In this document: positions 33,849 to 42,202 of the stretch, piece after piece
How the letters are laid out: each line of letters begins with the position of its first letter
Position numbering within the stretch: the first letter of the stretch is position 1
Origin: DASPKM01 sp036402175
Lineage (GTDB): Bacteria > Bacteroidota > Bacteroidia > Chitinophagales > Chitinophagaceae
Direction of reading: 5' to 3'
Assembly (NCBI GenBank): GCA_036402175.1
Contig: DASWTK010000336.1
Location: 1 to 59,244, forward strand
Length of the DNA stretch: 59,244 nt
Notes under the pieces: generated by a model
What the model saw: only the letters and a program-made list of their open reading frames with translations
Told to the model about the DNA's origin: nothing
The model's database searches: none
Made by a program: the position numbers and the translations under genes

Positions 33849-35993
33849 TTACGCGTTCACTTTTCCTTTCACTTTTGCAATCACCTCTTCTGCCACTCCG
33901 GTTGGAGCAGGCGCGTAGTGTGAGAATTCCATGGTTGACGTTGCACGGCCTGATGACAATGAACGCAGCTGCGTTACATAACCGAACATCTCACTCAGCG
34001 GAACCTTCGCGCGGATCACCTGGGCGTTACCTTTTGTATCCATGCCTTCAAGGATGCCGCGGCGACGGTTAAGGTCACCTGTTACATCACCCATGTACTG
34101 GTCGGGCGTTACAACTTCCACTTTCATGATCGGCTCCAGCAATACCGGCTTGGCCTTGCGTCCTGCTTCACGGAAACCACTCTTTGCACAAAGTTCAAAC
34201 GACATTGAATCAGAATCCACATCGTGATAACTTCCGTCGAACACGCGGATCTTCATGTGCTCCATCGGATAGTTAGCCAAAACACCACTTGACATCGCTG
34301 TTTCAAATCCTTTCTGGATCGCAGGTACAAATTCACGCGGGATTGAACCTCCGAAAATATCATTCACAAACTGGAATGATTTACCAGGATTCTCAGTCAG
34401 CCACTCCTTATCTGCGGGTCCTATTTCAAAAATGATATCGGCGAATTTACCACGACCACCGGTCTGCTTCTTCAGCACTTCCCTGTGCTCAATGGTATTC
34501 TGGAATGCTTCTTTGTAAGCCACCTGCGGAGCGCCCTGGTTGATCTCAACCTTGAACTCCCGGCGCATACGATCAACAATGATCTCAAGATGCAGCTCAC
34601 CCATTCCACTCAGGATGGTTTGTCCTGTTTCTTCGTCAGTTTTTACGCGAAGCGTTGGATCTTCTTCAATGAGCTTTGAAATCGCAAGTCCCATTTTATC
34701 AACGTCGGCCTGTGCTTTTGGCTCAACCGCCAGCGAGATTACCGGTTCAGGAATGAACATGTTCTCCAGAACGATCGGATGTTTCTCATCGCAAAGCGTA
34801 TCTCCCGTCTTGATCTCTTTGAAACCAACAGCCGCTCCGATATCACCGGCTTCGATGAAATCGATCGGGTTCTGCTTGTTAGCATACATCTGCATGATAC
34901 GGCTTATCCTTTCATTCTTTCCGCTTCTCACGTTCAGAACATACGAACCCGCATCGAGCCGACCGGAATAACACCGGAAGAACGCGAGACGACCTACAAA
35001 CGGATCGGTCATGATCTTGAATGCAAGGGCAGCGAAAGGTTCTTTCGCATCGGGCCTGCGCGATATCTCTTCACCGGTATCAGGATTGAGTCCTTTGATA
35101 GCTTCGATATCCATTGGGCTTGGCAAATAGCGAACCACACAGTCAAGCATGGTTTGCACACCTTTATTTTTGAAAGCCGAACCGCAAAGCATCGGAACAA
35201 TGGTCATGTCGATGGTTGCCTTACGCACTGCTTCATGCACTTCAGCTTCAGTGATCGTGTTAGGATCATCAAAGAATTTCTCCATCAGCTTGTCATCGTA
35301 TTCAGCAACAGCTTCAATGAGCTGGCCCCTCCAGTATTCTGCTTCTTCCTGCAGGTCTGCAGGGATTGGCACTTCCTGGTATGTTGTACCCTGAGTAGAA
35401 TCATCCCAGATAATCCCTTTCATTTGAATCAGGTCAACGATTCCCTTGAACTGGTCTTCGGCGCCAATCGGCAATTGCAGGGGAACTGATTTAGCACCCA
35501 GCATTTCACGAACCTGCTTCACAACGTTCAGAAAATCCGCGCCTGCACGGTCCATTTTGTTTACGAATCCAAGACGTGGAACATTGTAACGGTTGGCCTG
35601 GCGCCATACGGTTTCAGATTGCGGCTCAACGCCGTCAACGGCAGAGAACAATGCAACCAGTCCGTCGAGAACCCTCATGGAACGCTCAACTTCTACAGTG
35701 AAATCCACGTGGCCCGGAGTATCAATAATGTTGAATTTATACTTCTTGGTATCAGCTACCGGCTTTCCCTGATTGGTTGGGAAATTCCAGTAACAGGTTA
35801 CCGCAGCGGATGTAATGGTAATACCTCTTTCTTTTTCCTGCTCCATCCAGTCAGTAGTAGCTGCCCCATCGTGCACCTCACCTATTTTGTGTGACATCCC
35901 GGTATAATACAGGATACGTTCTGTACAGGTAGTTTTGCCGGCATCGATGTGAGCCGCAATACCAAAGTTTCTCTGAAATCGTAAATCTGCCAT
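33849..35993 (-). CDS. fusA: Elongation factor G
   Basis: EF-G drives translocation and, with RRF, ribosome recycling. The 714 residues carry all G motifs: AHIDAGKTT (G1), RGITI (G2), DTPGHVDF (G3), NKMD (G4) and GSAFKNKG (G5), then domains II to V to a Lys-rich end. It has its own promoter-like -7 box and a strong terminator, so it stands as a single-gene transcript. In many Bacteroidota it is cotranscribed between rpsG and rpsJ; here both neighbours have been separated from it by other genes. Confidence 0.97.
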   Translation of the reverse strand: MADLRFQRNFGIAAHIDAGKTTCTERILYYTGMSHKIGEVHDGAATTDWMEQEKERGITITSAAVTCYWNFPTNQGKPVADTKKYKFNIIDTPGHVDFTVEVERSMRVLDGLVALFSAVDGVEPQSETVWRQANRYNVPRLGFVNKMDRAGADFLNVVKQVREMLGAKSVPLQLPIGAEDQFKGIVDLIQMKGIIWDDSTQGTTYQEVPIPADLQEEAEYWRGQLIEAVAEYDDKLMEKFFDDPNTITEAEVHEAVRKATIDMTIVPMLCGSAFKNKGVQTMLDCVVRYLPSPMDIEAIKGLNPDTGEEISRRPDAKEPFAALAFKIMTDPFVGRLAFFRCYSGRLDAGSYVLNVRSGKNERISRIMQMYANKQNPIDFIEAGDIGAAVGFKEIKTGDTLCDEKHPIVLENMFIPEPVISLAVEPKAQADVDKMGLAISKLIEEDPTLRVKTDEETGQTILSGMGELHLEIIVDRMRREFKVEINQGAPQVAYKEAFQNTIEHREVLKKQTGGRGKFADIIFEIGPADKEWLTENPGKSFQFVNDIFGGSIPREFVPAIQKGFETAMSSGVLANYPMEHMKIRVFDGSYHDVDSDSMSFELCAKSGFREAGRKAKPVLLEPIMKVEVVTPDQYMGDVTGDLNRRRGILEGMDTKGNAQVIRAKVPLSEMFGYVTQLRSLSSGRATSTMEFSHYAPAPTGVAEEVIAKVKGKVNA

Positions 35994-36068
35994 TGTTATG
36001 TATTAAAAAAATTGATTCGATATTGGTATCTGCCTGAAGCCCTTAAGCTCATACAGAAAATCGGTGCG

Positions 36069-36076
36069 CAAAGGTA
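36069..36076 (-). promoter_or_regulatory. -7 box of the fusA promoter
   Basis: TACCTTTG on the minus strand, followed by GCGCACCGATTTTC. The -33 position shows no clean TTTG. The 5' untranslated region would be about 70 nt. Confidence 0.5.
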
Positions 36077-36112
36077 AGGAAATTAAGCAGAAATTCTGCG
36101 GTTAAGACCGGG

Positions 36113-36850
36113 TTAATTAGTGGTTTCTTTAGTGCCCGAAACAATGACAGAAAGGCCTATCCGGTTCCCTATCAATCTGTCTATCAAACGGAAGACCGGA
36201 ACCAGTTTGTTGAAAAATCCCATTTGACCCGCAGGAATCGTGCGTTTGTTGAGTATTCTCCCGGATACGAACCAACCCGGGATTCCGGCGCAATTGAAGT
36301 ATTGGGAATGCCGGACCTTCAGGTGCGGACTCATCAACCCGATCAGTTGTTTGCGGGTATAGCGCCGGTAATGCTCCAGTTCCTTGTCAAACCTGTTGTA
36401 CAGCCATTGGTAAGCCGGCACCAGTATGATCAGGTTTCCTCCCTCCCGCAGCAGTTTGCGGGCATTCCTGATGGCCAGGTCATGGTCTGCAATATGCTCC
36501 ACCACGTTCAACGCAAATACAGTATCAAAAGAAGATAACCAGTCTGCATATTCTTCATCAAATGAAGGATGAACAAGATCAAGCCTTAATACAGCTTCTG
36601 CCTTATTTCCGAATTGCTCACGAAGCTGACTGCAATACGATTCTCTGATGTCGCTCAGGACGATCTGCCGGCCGTCCCTGATAAAGAAGTTTGAAATATT
36701 TCCGATACCGCTTCCCACTTCAAGAATGCGCCCTTTGCAAAATGGTTCAATTGTCTGGTACATCCATTCATTGAAACGGTCTGCCGCTGCAATTGCTTTC
36801 AATGTTTCAAGCCCTTCCTGGTCAGCCTCCCTGAAAGTAAACTGGGTCAT
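36113..36850 (-). CDS. Class I SAM-dependent methyltransferase
   Basis: The 245 residues show motif I LEVGSGIGNISNFF, motif II region IVLSDIRESY, and FALNVVEHIADHDLAIRNAR, then GGNLIILVPAYQWLYNRFD. This is the UbiE/Methyltransf_11-like fold often found with sugar or lipid genes. The substrate is unknown. Its ATG overlaps the stop of the glycosyltransferase gene by 4 bp, so the two are translationally coupled. It is the last gene of a four-gene block inserted between rpsG and fusA. Confidence 0.9.
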   Translation of the reverse strand: MTQFTFREADQEGLETLKAIAAADRFNEWMYQTIEPFCKGRILEVGSGIGNISNFFIRDGRQIVLSDIRESYCSQLREQFGNKAEAVLRLDLVHPSFDEEYADWLSSFDTVFALNVVEHIADHDLAIRNARKLLREGGNLIILVPAYQWLYNRFDKELEHYRRYTRKQLIGLMSPHLKVRHSQYFNCAGIPGWFVSGRILNKRTIPAGQMGFFNKLVPVFRLIDRLIGNRIGLSVIVSGTKETTN

Positions 36851-37569
36851 TTTGAAAACAGATTATACTTGAGAATACAATACAACGCCCAAAATCCATC
36901 TCTCCAATTGATCTTTTTTCCTTCATTGAAAGTTCTGCCATAATATGAAATACCAACCTCATAAATTCTGATGCCGGGTATCCTTGATATCCTTGCTGTT
37001 ACCTCGGGCTCAAATCCGAAACGCTTTTCCTTCAGCGGCAATGAAGTGATAATTGGCGCCCTGAACATTTTATAACAGGTCTCCATATCGGTTAGGTTCA
37101 GGTTAGTGAACATGTTCGAAATAAATGTCAGGAATTTATTACCGATCGTGTGCCAGAAAAAAAGGATCCGGTGAGGCTGGCCTCCATAAAACCGGGTTCC
37201 ATAAACTACATCGGCAAATCCATCAAGTATCGGCTGAAGCAATACATTGTATTCTCTCGGATCATATTCAAGATCTGCGTCCTGGATAATAATGTATGTG
37301 CCGGTTGCTTTGGAAATGCCGGTATGCAGCGCCGCTCCTTTACCCTGATTTTTTTCATGCCTGTGGTAGCTGATGCGCATGCCTGGATTGGAAATAATAT
37401 AATCCTGCACCGCCTGCTCAGTATTATCGGTACTGCAATCGTTCACGATCACCAACTCCTTTTCAATGCCGTTGATCAGTTTCACATCCCTCACCTTATC
37501 GATGATCCGGGATATGGTGCCTCCTTCATTATAGGCAGGAATTACGATCGAAAGTGTCTCAGTGTTCAT
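36847..37569 (-). CDS. Family 2 glycosyltransferase (polyprenyl-phosphate sugar synthase type)
   Basis: The 240 residues match the dolichol/undecaprenyl-phosphate mannosyl- or glucosyltransferase type: LSIVIPAYNEGGTISRII, VIVNDCSTDNT, QGKGAALHTGI, the DADLEYDP metal-binding motif, then METCYKMFR and FGFEPEVTARI. It lacks C-terminal membrane helices and so is the soluble, membrane-associated form. It would charge a lipid carrier with a sugar for a membrane enzyme, for which the adjacent multi-pass protein is the obvious candidate. The start directly follows the TGA of that gene (TGAATG), indicating coupling. Confidence 0.92.
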   Translation of the reverse strand: MNTETLSIVIPAYNEGGTISRIIDKVRDVKLINGIEKELVIVNDCSTDNTEQAVQDYIISNPGMRISYHRHEKNQGKGAALHTGISKATGTYIIIQDADLEYDPREYNVLLQPILDGFADVVYGTRFYGGQPHRILFFWHTIGNKFLTFISNMFTNLNLTDMETCYKMFRAPIITSLPLKEKRFGFEPEVTARISRIPGIRIYEVGISYYGRTFNEGKKINWRDGFWALYCILKYNLFSK

Positions 37570-39336
37570 TCAATTGTTTTTTTGAATCGTTTTGAATCCA
37601 TCCTGTATCGATTTTCCTCTCTGAACAGGCTGAATGGTATAGAACTCGTTCTTTGTAGTTACGGGCAACGGCATGTACCAGCAGTCAGCATCTTCTGTGA
37701 GATGTATCTTCAGCCCATTATTTAGTGTAACCTCTGTAAATGATTTGGGCATTCTCCTTTCAGGAAGCGGCCTTACCAAATACCGGAACACATCTTTCCA
37801 TTTGTCGTTGTAATGAAACAACAGTATCGAATAAAAAATGATCACCAGTACGTATGCCGCGTATTTCACGTACGGACCAAGAAAATAATTCAGCATCACA
37901 GAAATCATCAGCATCGATAACATGCCGGTAAATCCATAACCCAGCCTTGGATCCGGTCCTTTCAGCAACCAGAAAAACGATCCTGCCACGGCAATGATAA
38001 TTGAAAGGATAAGGTGCCCGTTACCAACCAGAAAACTTTTTGCATCGCGCAGAAGCCGGAACAGGAATATCAGGACAAATACAACAATTGAAACCGCACT
38101 GAACGCAACGATCACCGATTGAATGTATTTAAGTCTGCCGAACCAGGCCGGGAACCATTCACTGAAAGTCAGCGTAAATGGTTTGTTCAGATCGTAAGTT
38201 GGATCAATGGCATAAACTTTAACTGCGTTTTCGAACCACTTAACATGCTGAACCGGAAGTTTCCAGTCAACCTGCAATACGTCGGTCAGGCTTAATGGAA
38301 AAATGGGATAACCTGATATGATAATATTACGTGTTATCCACGGAGCCGCAACTGCAAAACATAAAAGCGCGACATAAACAAACCTTGAGAATTGTTTTTT
38401 GTATAAGTAAACAGCAAAAAAGAAAATGCATGTCATTAATAAAGGCGCAGCACTGGACTTGACTGTAAAAAGAAAAGTTGATACCAGGATGATGAACACC
38501 ATTCGCCTGCCACGATCCGGGACGTCTTCATTATCCAGTTCAATAAACCTTATCAACGTAATCCAGATCAGTGAACAAACGGCAAGGTCTGCTGCAGGCG
38601 CGCTGAGAAAATTTACATTGAAAAAAATAAAATCACTGCTCGATCCAAAGTGAAATGCAATCAGGGGAAGGAAGAACAAAACACTGGCGATCGTAGCAAT
38701 GCGGTGATCATTTTTTAATAACCTGCCAAATCCCCTGAGGCAGTACGGAAAAAGTATTATCAGCAGTAATCCGTTCAGATCATTAAAGTTTGCCGCATGG
38801 AAATAATGAAAGCTGAACAATGCCTGCAAAACATGCCAGTTGCTGTTGAAGCCGATACGGGGATTTACATTTGCCAACCCCTTTACAGAACCATATTCCT
38901 CAATCCATTTGATTGTTGTTGCATAATAAAGGCCGTCATCGTTGTGTGAAGACGGCAACGAAGAAAGGTAGGCTGCAAGCAATACAAATGCTCCGAACAA
39001 CAATACAAAGCTCCAATGTGTATCTTTTATACCATTTCTGTATTCAGTAAGACAGGCAAATACTTTTTGCCTGAACACGAACATCAATACAATCGCTGTT
39101 GAAAACATTATAAAGTTCGCGATCAGCGAAAGGGGCATGAAAAGGGAGAGCGCCGATGCTATGATAGCGGTAAAAACGATACCTCCGATAAACAGCATTG
39201 AAACGTGAGGTACCACAAAATTATCAGAGACAGTTTTATCACGACCTGCCAGCCTGTCCACAATTACAGTACAAACGATACCAAATGAAAAAAAGATGAT
39301 GGAAATATAAATCCAGGAAAGGATTATGAAGATCAT
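37570..39336 (-). CDS. Multi-pass membrane protein, possible lipid-linked sugar transferase
   Basis: The 588 residues contain roughly 11-13 hydrophobic segments, starting with one at the very N-terminus (MIFIILSWIYISIIFFSFGI). An extracytoplasmic loop after the early helices has SSHNDDGLYYATTIKWIEE, with paired acidic residues as in GT-C type glycosyltransferases. A soluble tail of about 60 residues ends the protein. It resembles what databases call LIC_10190-family membrane proteins; I am not certain. Coupling to a sugar-phosphate-lipid synthase supports a role in surface glycan transfer. Confidence 0.75.
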   Translation of the reverse strand: MIFIILSWIYISIIFFSFGIVCTVIVDRLAGRDKTVSDNFVVPHVSMLFIGGIVFTAIIASALSLFMPLSLIANFIMFSTAIVLMFVFRQKVFACLTEYRNGIKDTHWSFVLLFGAFVLLAAYLSSLPSSHNDDGLYYATTIKWIEEYGSVKGLANVNPRIGFNSNWHVLQALFSFHYFHAANFNDLNGLLLIILFPYCLRGFGRLLKNDHRIATIASVLFFLPLIAFHFGSSSDFIFFNVNFLSAPAADLAVCSLIWITLIRFIELDNEDVPDRGRRMVFIILVSTFLFTVKSSAAPLLMTCIFFFAVYLYKKQFSRFVYVALLCFAVAAPWITRNIIISGYPIFPLSLTDVLQVDWKLPVQHVKWFENAVKVYAIDPTYDLNKPFTLTFSEWFPAWFGRLKYIQSVIVAFSAVSIVVFVLIFLFRLLRDAKSFLVGNGHLILSIIIAVAGSFFWLLKGPDPRLGYGFTGMLSMLMISVMLNYFLGPYVKYAAYVLVIIFYSILLFHYNDKWKDVFRYLVRPLPERRMPKSFTEVTLNNGLKIHLTEDADCWYMPLPVTTKNEFYTIQPVQRGKSIQDGFKTIQKNN

Positions 39337-39358
39337 TTGAAGTATCGGGCTTTAATAG

Positions 39359-39775
39359 TTATTTGAATTCATCGGCATATTGCTGCCGGTAATAGGTTGC
39401 AGCCAGTACATAAATATTATAATGAAGCGGCAACTTGTTGTTCTTTGTATTGGAGTACACGATATCCATGTTATCCTTTGAATTGATAACAGCAGCGATG
39501 GTCCCCTGAAATTTTCCATTAGAGCTCAGCATGTCGCCATTGTCGTAAAGCGTGATGGAATCTCCAATGTATTCCTTGCTTGACTTTATAAGGTGGATGA
39601 TCTCGGATGCTGTATATTCCTTATTTGAAGGAAGCCCACCTGTTATCGTGCCCAATGAAGGCTTTTGCGCGGTCTTATATTCTTTCAGCAATGATTCGTA
39701 CCGGTAAACTATCAGAACGAGGGCAATTGCAAAAACAATAATAGTGAACAACAGTATTTTGCTCTGTCTGCTCAT
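39359..39775 (-). CDS. Small single-pass membrane protein of unknown function
   Basis: The 138 residues start with a transmembrane helix (ILLFTIIVFAIALVLIVY, about residues 7-24), then a mixed alpha/beta periplasmic domain with Lys-rich stretches (SEIIHLIKSSKEYIGDSITL). No lipobox. It opens the four-gene block and lies 22 nt before the multi-pass protein gene, so it is probably cotranscribed with it. The family is not recognised. Confidence 0.7.
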   Translation of the reverse strand: MSRQSKILLFTIIVFAIALVLIVYRYESLLKEYKTAQKPSLGTITGGLPSNKEYTASEIIHLIKSSKEYIGDSITLYDNGDMLSSNGKFQGTIAAVINSKDNMDIVYSNTKNNKLPLHYNIYVLAATYYRQQYADEFK

Positions 39776-39820
39776 TGAAAAGATTTAAGCCCCGAAAATA
39801 ATGGTATTTGCAACAAGGGG

Positions 39821-39855
39821 TAAACAAAAATCCCATGCAATTCGTTGCATGGGAT
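39821..39855 (-). terminator. Terminator of the rpsL-rpsG operon
   Basis: ATCCCATGCAA (39830-39840) and TTGCATGGGAT (39845-39855) form a perfect 11-bp stem with a TTCG tetraloop, followed on the minus strand by TTTTTGTTTA. It ends the rpsL-rpsG transcript before the glycosyltransferase block. Confidence 0.93.
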
Positions 39856-39879
39856 CGTTATGAAGGTTTTAATATTCTT

Positions 39880-40347
39880 TTATACCTTAAAGTGCGCGAA
39901 AGCCTTGTTGGCTTCTGCCATACGATGTGTATCTTCTTTCTTTTTGAATGCTGCGCCCTCACCTCTGCTAGCAGCAACGATCTCATAAGCCAGCTTCTCA
40001 GCCATGCTGCGGCCGTTTCTTTCACGACTGAAGCGGATCAGCCATTTCATGCTCAGAGATATCTTTCTGTCGGGGCGAACTTCCGCAGGTATCTGGAAGG
40101 TGGCGCCACCTATACGGCGACTTCTAACTTCTACCGATGGAGTTACATTTGAAAGCGCTCTTCTCCAAATGTCGTAACCGTTTTCACCGGTTTGCTTGGA
40201 AACTCTTTCAATAGCATCGTAGAAGATATTGAAGGCTGTATTTTTCTTACCCTGCCACATCAGGTTGTTCACAAAACGTGTGACCAGGATGTCATTGAAT
40301 TTGGCATCCGGAGCTAAGGGTAATTTTTTGGCTTGTGATTTCCGCAT
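39880..40347 (-). CDS. rpsG: 30S ribosomal protein S7
   Basis: S7 nucleates the 30S head and lies at the E site. The 155 residues start MRKSQAKKLPLAPDAKFNDI and include VTRFVNNLMWQGKKNTAFNI and the VRSRRIGGATFQIPAEVRPD beta-hairpin. Normal length. It follows rpsL at 118 nt. Confidence 0.97.
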   Translation of the reverse strand: MRKSQAKKLPLAPDAKFNDILVTRFVNNLMWQGKKNTAFNIFYDAIERVSKQTGENGYDIWRRALSNVTPSVEVRSRRIGGATFQIPAEVRPDRKISLSMKWLIRFSRERNGRSMAEKLAYEIVAASRGEGAAFKKKEDTHRMAEANKAFAHFKV

Positions 40348-40465
40348 TTTTTATCGCTTATTTATGGATTCCGCCGGTTTGCAGAGACTGTCCGGCTGAA
40401 TTTTCATTAACTTTTTTCGTTGATAGATTGATTAGTTTTTGGAGGACCTGAGTCCTTCCCCTTTC

Positions 40466-40843
40466 TTATTTCTTCTTATCCTTCTTTGTTCCGTATTTAG
40501 AGCGGCTCTTCTTTCTGTCCTTTACACCAGCTGTATCCAGGCTTCCTCTTACGATGTGATAACGAACTCCCGGCAAATCCTTAACACGGCCTCCGCGAAT
40601 CAGTACAATTGAGTGTTCCTGCAGATTGTGTCCTTCTCCCGGAATATATGCGATCACCTCTACCTTGTTGGTCAAACGAACCTTGGCTACTTTACGAAGC
40701 GCTGAGTTCGGTTTTTTAGGGGTGGTGGTATAAACACGGGTACAAACGCCGCGACGTTGCGGACAGGCATCCAATGCCCTCGACTTGCTTTTCGCCCTTA
40801 TGATCTCTCTTCCTTTACGTACTAATTGCTGAATTGTAGGCAT
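40466..40843 (-). CDS. rpsL: 30S ribosomal protein S12
   Basis: S12 controls decoding accuracy. The 125 residues include the two loops that determine streptomycin response, both wild-type in form: TPKKPNSALRKVAKV with Lys at the first resistance position, and RVKDLPGVRYH with Lys at the second. The Asp of the second loop, the site methylthiolated in E. coli, is present. It is the first gene of its transcript, with a complete promoter. Confidence 0.97.
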   Translation of the reverse strand: MPTIQQLVRKGREIIRAKSKSRALDACPQRRGVCTRVYTTTPKKPNSALRKVAKVRLTNKVEVIAYIPGEGHNLQEHSIVLIRGGRVKDLPGVRYHIVRGSLDTAGVKDRKKSRSKYGTKKDKKK

Positions 40844-40868
40844 TCTAAACCTTTTAAATTTAGGACGG

Positions 40869-40900
40869 CAAAGGTAATGGCAGCCATCCTAATAACCAAA
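40869..40900 (-). promoter_or_regulatory. Promoter of rpsL-rpsG
   Basis: Minus strand: TTTG (40897-40900), 20-nt spacer, TACCTTTG (40869-40876). This is an exact Bacteroidota-type promoter about 26 nt before the ATG. The following GCCGTCCTAAATTT matches the sequence behind the rpsA -7-like box almost base for base. Confidence 0.85.
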
Positions 40901-40916
40901 AAAACTAGCATTTCCC

Positions 40917-40953
40917 CCTTAAAAAAAATCTCAAATTTCGCAATTTGAGATTT
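40917..40953 (-). terminator. Terminator of ilvE
   Basis: AAATCTCAAATT (40926-40937) pairs with AATTTGAGATTT (40942-40953) around TCGC, a perfect 12-bp stem. A T run follows on the minus strand. It isolates ilvE from the rpsL promoter just downstream. Confidence 0.88.
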
Positions 40954-40984
40954 ACTGAATATCGTTTTATGAAAACCTGGTCCG

Positions 40985-42049
40985 TTAAACCTTCCACATC
41001 CAGCCGTATTTGTCCTGCATCCGGCCTTCGCGGATATCGGTAAGCTGCTTTTTAAGTGTGGGAGAAGTTTGCCATTTGGCGGTATCAAATTCCATCACAT
41101 AGTCCTTGTACCTCAACTCCCTGATCATGGTGATAGTAGCGGCTGTACCGGTGCCAAAAACCTCGTAAAGCAGCCCCGCCCTGTGAGCATCAATCAGGTC
41201 GTCGATGCTGACACGTTTCTCCTCCACTTTGAAGCCCATGTCTCTCAGCAAAACCATCGCGCTGTCGCGGGTAACCCCCTCAAGTATGGTTCCCTGCTTC
41301 AATTCCGGTGTCAGGGCAGTGTCTCCAATGATAAAAAATACGTTCATGGTACCGATCTCCTGCACGTATTTATGCTCAAACGCGTCGGTCCAGAGCACCT
41401 GGTCGTATCCTTTCCGTTTGGCTTCGGCTGTAGCCAGCATGCTGGCTCCGTAGTTACCGGCCGCCTTCGCGTACCCGATACCACCCGGAGCGGCCCTGGT
41501 ATACTTCTCTTCAACATAAATGCGCATCGGAGCGCCATAATAAGGTCCGGTAGGACTCAGAATGATCATGAACTTATAAGAGTCGGATGGCCGGACACCG
41601 ATCACTTCGTCGGACGCGAACATGAAAGGCCTGATATACAACGCATGATCGTCTTTAGCAGGGATCCAGTTCTTGTCCAGTTCCACCAGTTTGCGCATGC
41701 CTTCCATGAAGATGTCTTCCGGAATAGTTGGCATCTGCATGCGCTCGGCCGACACATTGAAACGCTTGAAATTGTCGTGAGGACGGAAAATGAATGCGTC
41801 GCCTGACTTATTCCTGTATGCCTTGATGCCCTCAAAAATGGCCTGGCCGTAATGAAGCGCGGCCACCGATGGGTTCATCAATAATGGCTGGTAAGGCTTG
41901 ATCTCCACATTCTTCCACTCACCGTTTTCATAATCAGCTTCCAGCATATGGTCGGTGAAAAACTTACCGAACGGAATGTTTTCCAGGGGCGTATCAAGCA
42001 ATTTGCTTCGCTCTACTTTTGTTACAGGAATTCCGTAGGCTGCAATCAT
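40985..42049 (-). CDS. ilvE: Branched-chain amino-acid aminotransferase
   Basis: A fold-type IV PLP enzyme that transfers the amino group between glutamate and the branched-chain 2-oxo acids. The 354 residues match the longer BCAT subgroup: HYGQAIFEGIKAYRN near residue 70, the PLP lysine Lys195 in IGYAKAAGNYGAS, EIGTMNVFF and the GTGTAATI phosphate-binding loop. It has its own promoter and terminator and is a single-gene transcript. Confidence 0.95.
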   Translation of the reverse strand: MIAAYGIPVTKVERSKLLDTPLENIPFGKFFTDHMLEADYENGEWKNVEIKPYQPLLMNPSVAALHYGQAIFEGIKAYRNKSGDAFIFRPHDNFKRFNVSAERMQMPTIPEDIFMEGMRKLVELDKNWIPAKDDHALYIRPFMFASDEVIGVRPSDSYKFMIILSPTGPYYGAPMRIYVEEKYTRAAPGGIGYAKAAGNYGASMLATAEAKRKGYDQVLWTDAFEHKYVQEIGTMNVFFIIGDTALTPELKQGTILEGVTRDSAMVLLRDMGFKVEEKRVSIDDLIDAHRAGLLYEVFGTGTAATITMIRELRYKDYVMEFDTAKWQTSPTLKKQLTDIREGRMQDKYGWMWKV

Positions 42050-42068
42050 ATATAGCTAAATTTTAAGG

Positions 42069-42100
42069 CAAAGAAACAATTATTCGCTTGGCTGGCAAAA
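42069..42100 (-). promoter_or_regulatory. Probable promoter of ilvE
   Basis: Minus strand: TTTTG (42096-42100), 19-nt spacer, TTTCTTTG (42069-42076). One mismatch to the -7 consensus. It lies about 20 nt before the ATG. Confidence 0.5.
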
Positions 42101-42202
42101 CACGCCCCCAAATTTTACTAACATTTGTTAGTTTGATTAAAGAAATAATCATACCGGGATTATTATAAATAAATTGCACCCGATCTGTATTAAATAACGA
42201 AT

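Noticed and set aside
34779..35489. 236-residue plus-strand frame inside fusA
   Set aside because: It is antisense to a highly conserved gene whose codon constraints keep long frames open by chance.
41069..41806. 245-residue plus-strand frame inside ilvE
   Set aside because: It is a shadow of ilvE on the opposite strand, with no recognisable motif, while ilvE has its catalytic lysine and full length.
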